From an uncultured Alphaproteobacteria bacterium (GTDB lineage: Bacteria > Pseudomonadota > Alphaproteobacteria > Rs-D84): 11,923 nucleotides of DNA. The notes beneath the pieces are model-generated. The model was not told the origin of the DNA. It did no database searches and saw only the letters and a program-made list of their open reading frames with translations. The first letter of the stretch is position 1; each line of letters starts with the position of its first letter. A program made the translations under genes and the position numbers. The DNA is taken from NCBI GenBank assembly GCA_934232895.1, contig CAKQGH010000017.1:1-11923 (forward strand). Reading direction: 5' to 3'. Below, piece after piece: positions 11,694 to 11,923 of the stretch.

Positions 11694-11923
11694 GTTTCGG
11701 ATGGGTGGCAGAGCGGGACAATAGCGACGGTCTTGCGTATGAGTCAGCAAGGCAAGCAAAGCGCCGCCGAGCGCGAACGAATGGTGAGCCCGCAACGCGG
11801 TGCGAACAAAACCGCAGGTTTGAAAGACCGGCGGCAAAAAGAAACAGTTTCGGATGGGTGGCAGAGCGGGACAATAGCGACGGTCTTGCGTATGAGTCAG
11901 CAAGGCAAGCAAAGCGCCGCCGA
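11694..11923 (+). repeat. long direct repeat, 153-bp period, continuing past window end
   Basis: Positions 11694-11770 (77 bp, starting GTTTCGGATGGGTGGCAG) recur without a mismatch at 11847-11923, where the window stops. The 76-bp spacer includes a segment (11771-11846) whose repetition cannot be tested here. 153 is a multiple of 3, and one plus-strand frame stays open from GTG 11610 to the window end, giving a 51-residue repeat. Two minus-strand frames are also open, so the open frames are weak evidence of coding. Confidence 0.88.

Noticed and set aside
11605..11912. Two overlapping minus-strand open frames in the 153-bp repeat
   Set aside because: They are open because the repeat is stop-poor and its period is a multiple of 3; no start signals or protein-like pattern.

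Overview
The window looks like a stretch of chromosome from a Gram-negative, probably alphaproteobacterial and host-associated (gut-type) organism. The reasons are two beta-barrel outer-membrane proteins, an Lgt with an alpha-like GRIANFIN motif, sigma70-type promoters, a clostridial-type 2[4Fe-4S] ferredoxin that suggests anaerobic redox chemistry, and a family-6 glycosyltransferase of the kind linked to blood-group-like glycans. The taxonomy is inference; no rRNA or other marker is present.

Layout. At 1-53 (minus) lies most of a tRNA-Thr(UGU), transcribed away from trhP (161-1405), a U32-family tRNA hydroxylation protein. Next come two outer-membrane beta-barrel genes (1574-2653 and 2778-3914). 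A likely operon continues from the second one: a small AT-rich four-helix-bundle (S23/IVP-like) gene at 3945-4310 overlaps by 4 bp a gene for a 542-residue exported protein with glycine-zipper stretches (4307-5935), and a strong terminator follows. From 5961 to 6398 there is no credible gene, only repeats, hairpins and two terminators. The minus strand then carries glyS (single-chain glycyl-tRNA synthetase, 6399-7760) and a two-gene unit of a Bax-inhibitor-1 membrane protein and a ferredoxin (8777-7861). The plus strand resumes with a small unknown gene (8948-9196) behind a promoter with an operator-like dyad, and then lgt (9303-10133). A small minus-strand gene (10154-10387) shares the lgt terminator. 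A gene-free leader (about 10443-10741) with riboswitch-like folding precedes a GT6 glycosyltransferase (10742-11608). The window ends in a 153-bp-period direct repeat behind a good promoter.

The most unusual content is at 3913-5995. Three clusters of exactly five 7-bp units (AGAGCAT/AGATAAT type) sit at the start of the four-helix gene, inside the signal-peptide codons of the next gene (inverted), and directly after that gene's terminator. The first two form a perfect 20-bp inverted repeat around the four-helix gene. This resembles a free-standing version of the 23S rRNA intervening sequences that carry S23-family genes. Because one array is translated and its unit is 7 bp, it could also act as a frame-shifting switch for an exported protein. 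A related 7-bp family (AGAGAGC) lies behind glyS. The second notable element is the candidate attenuator in front of the GT6 gene, where a closing stem and an intrinsic terminator compete for the same four bases.
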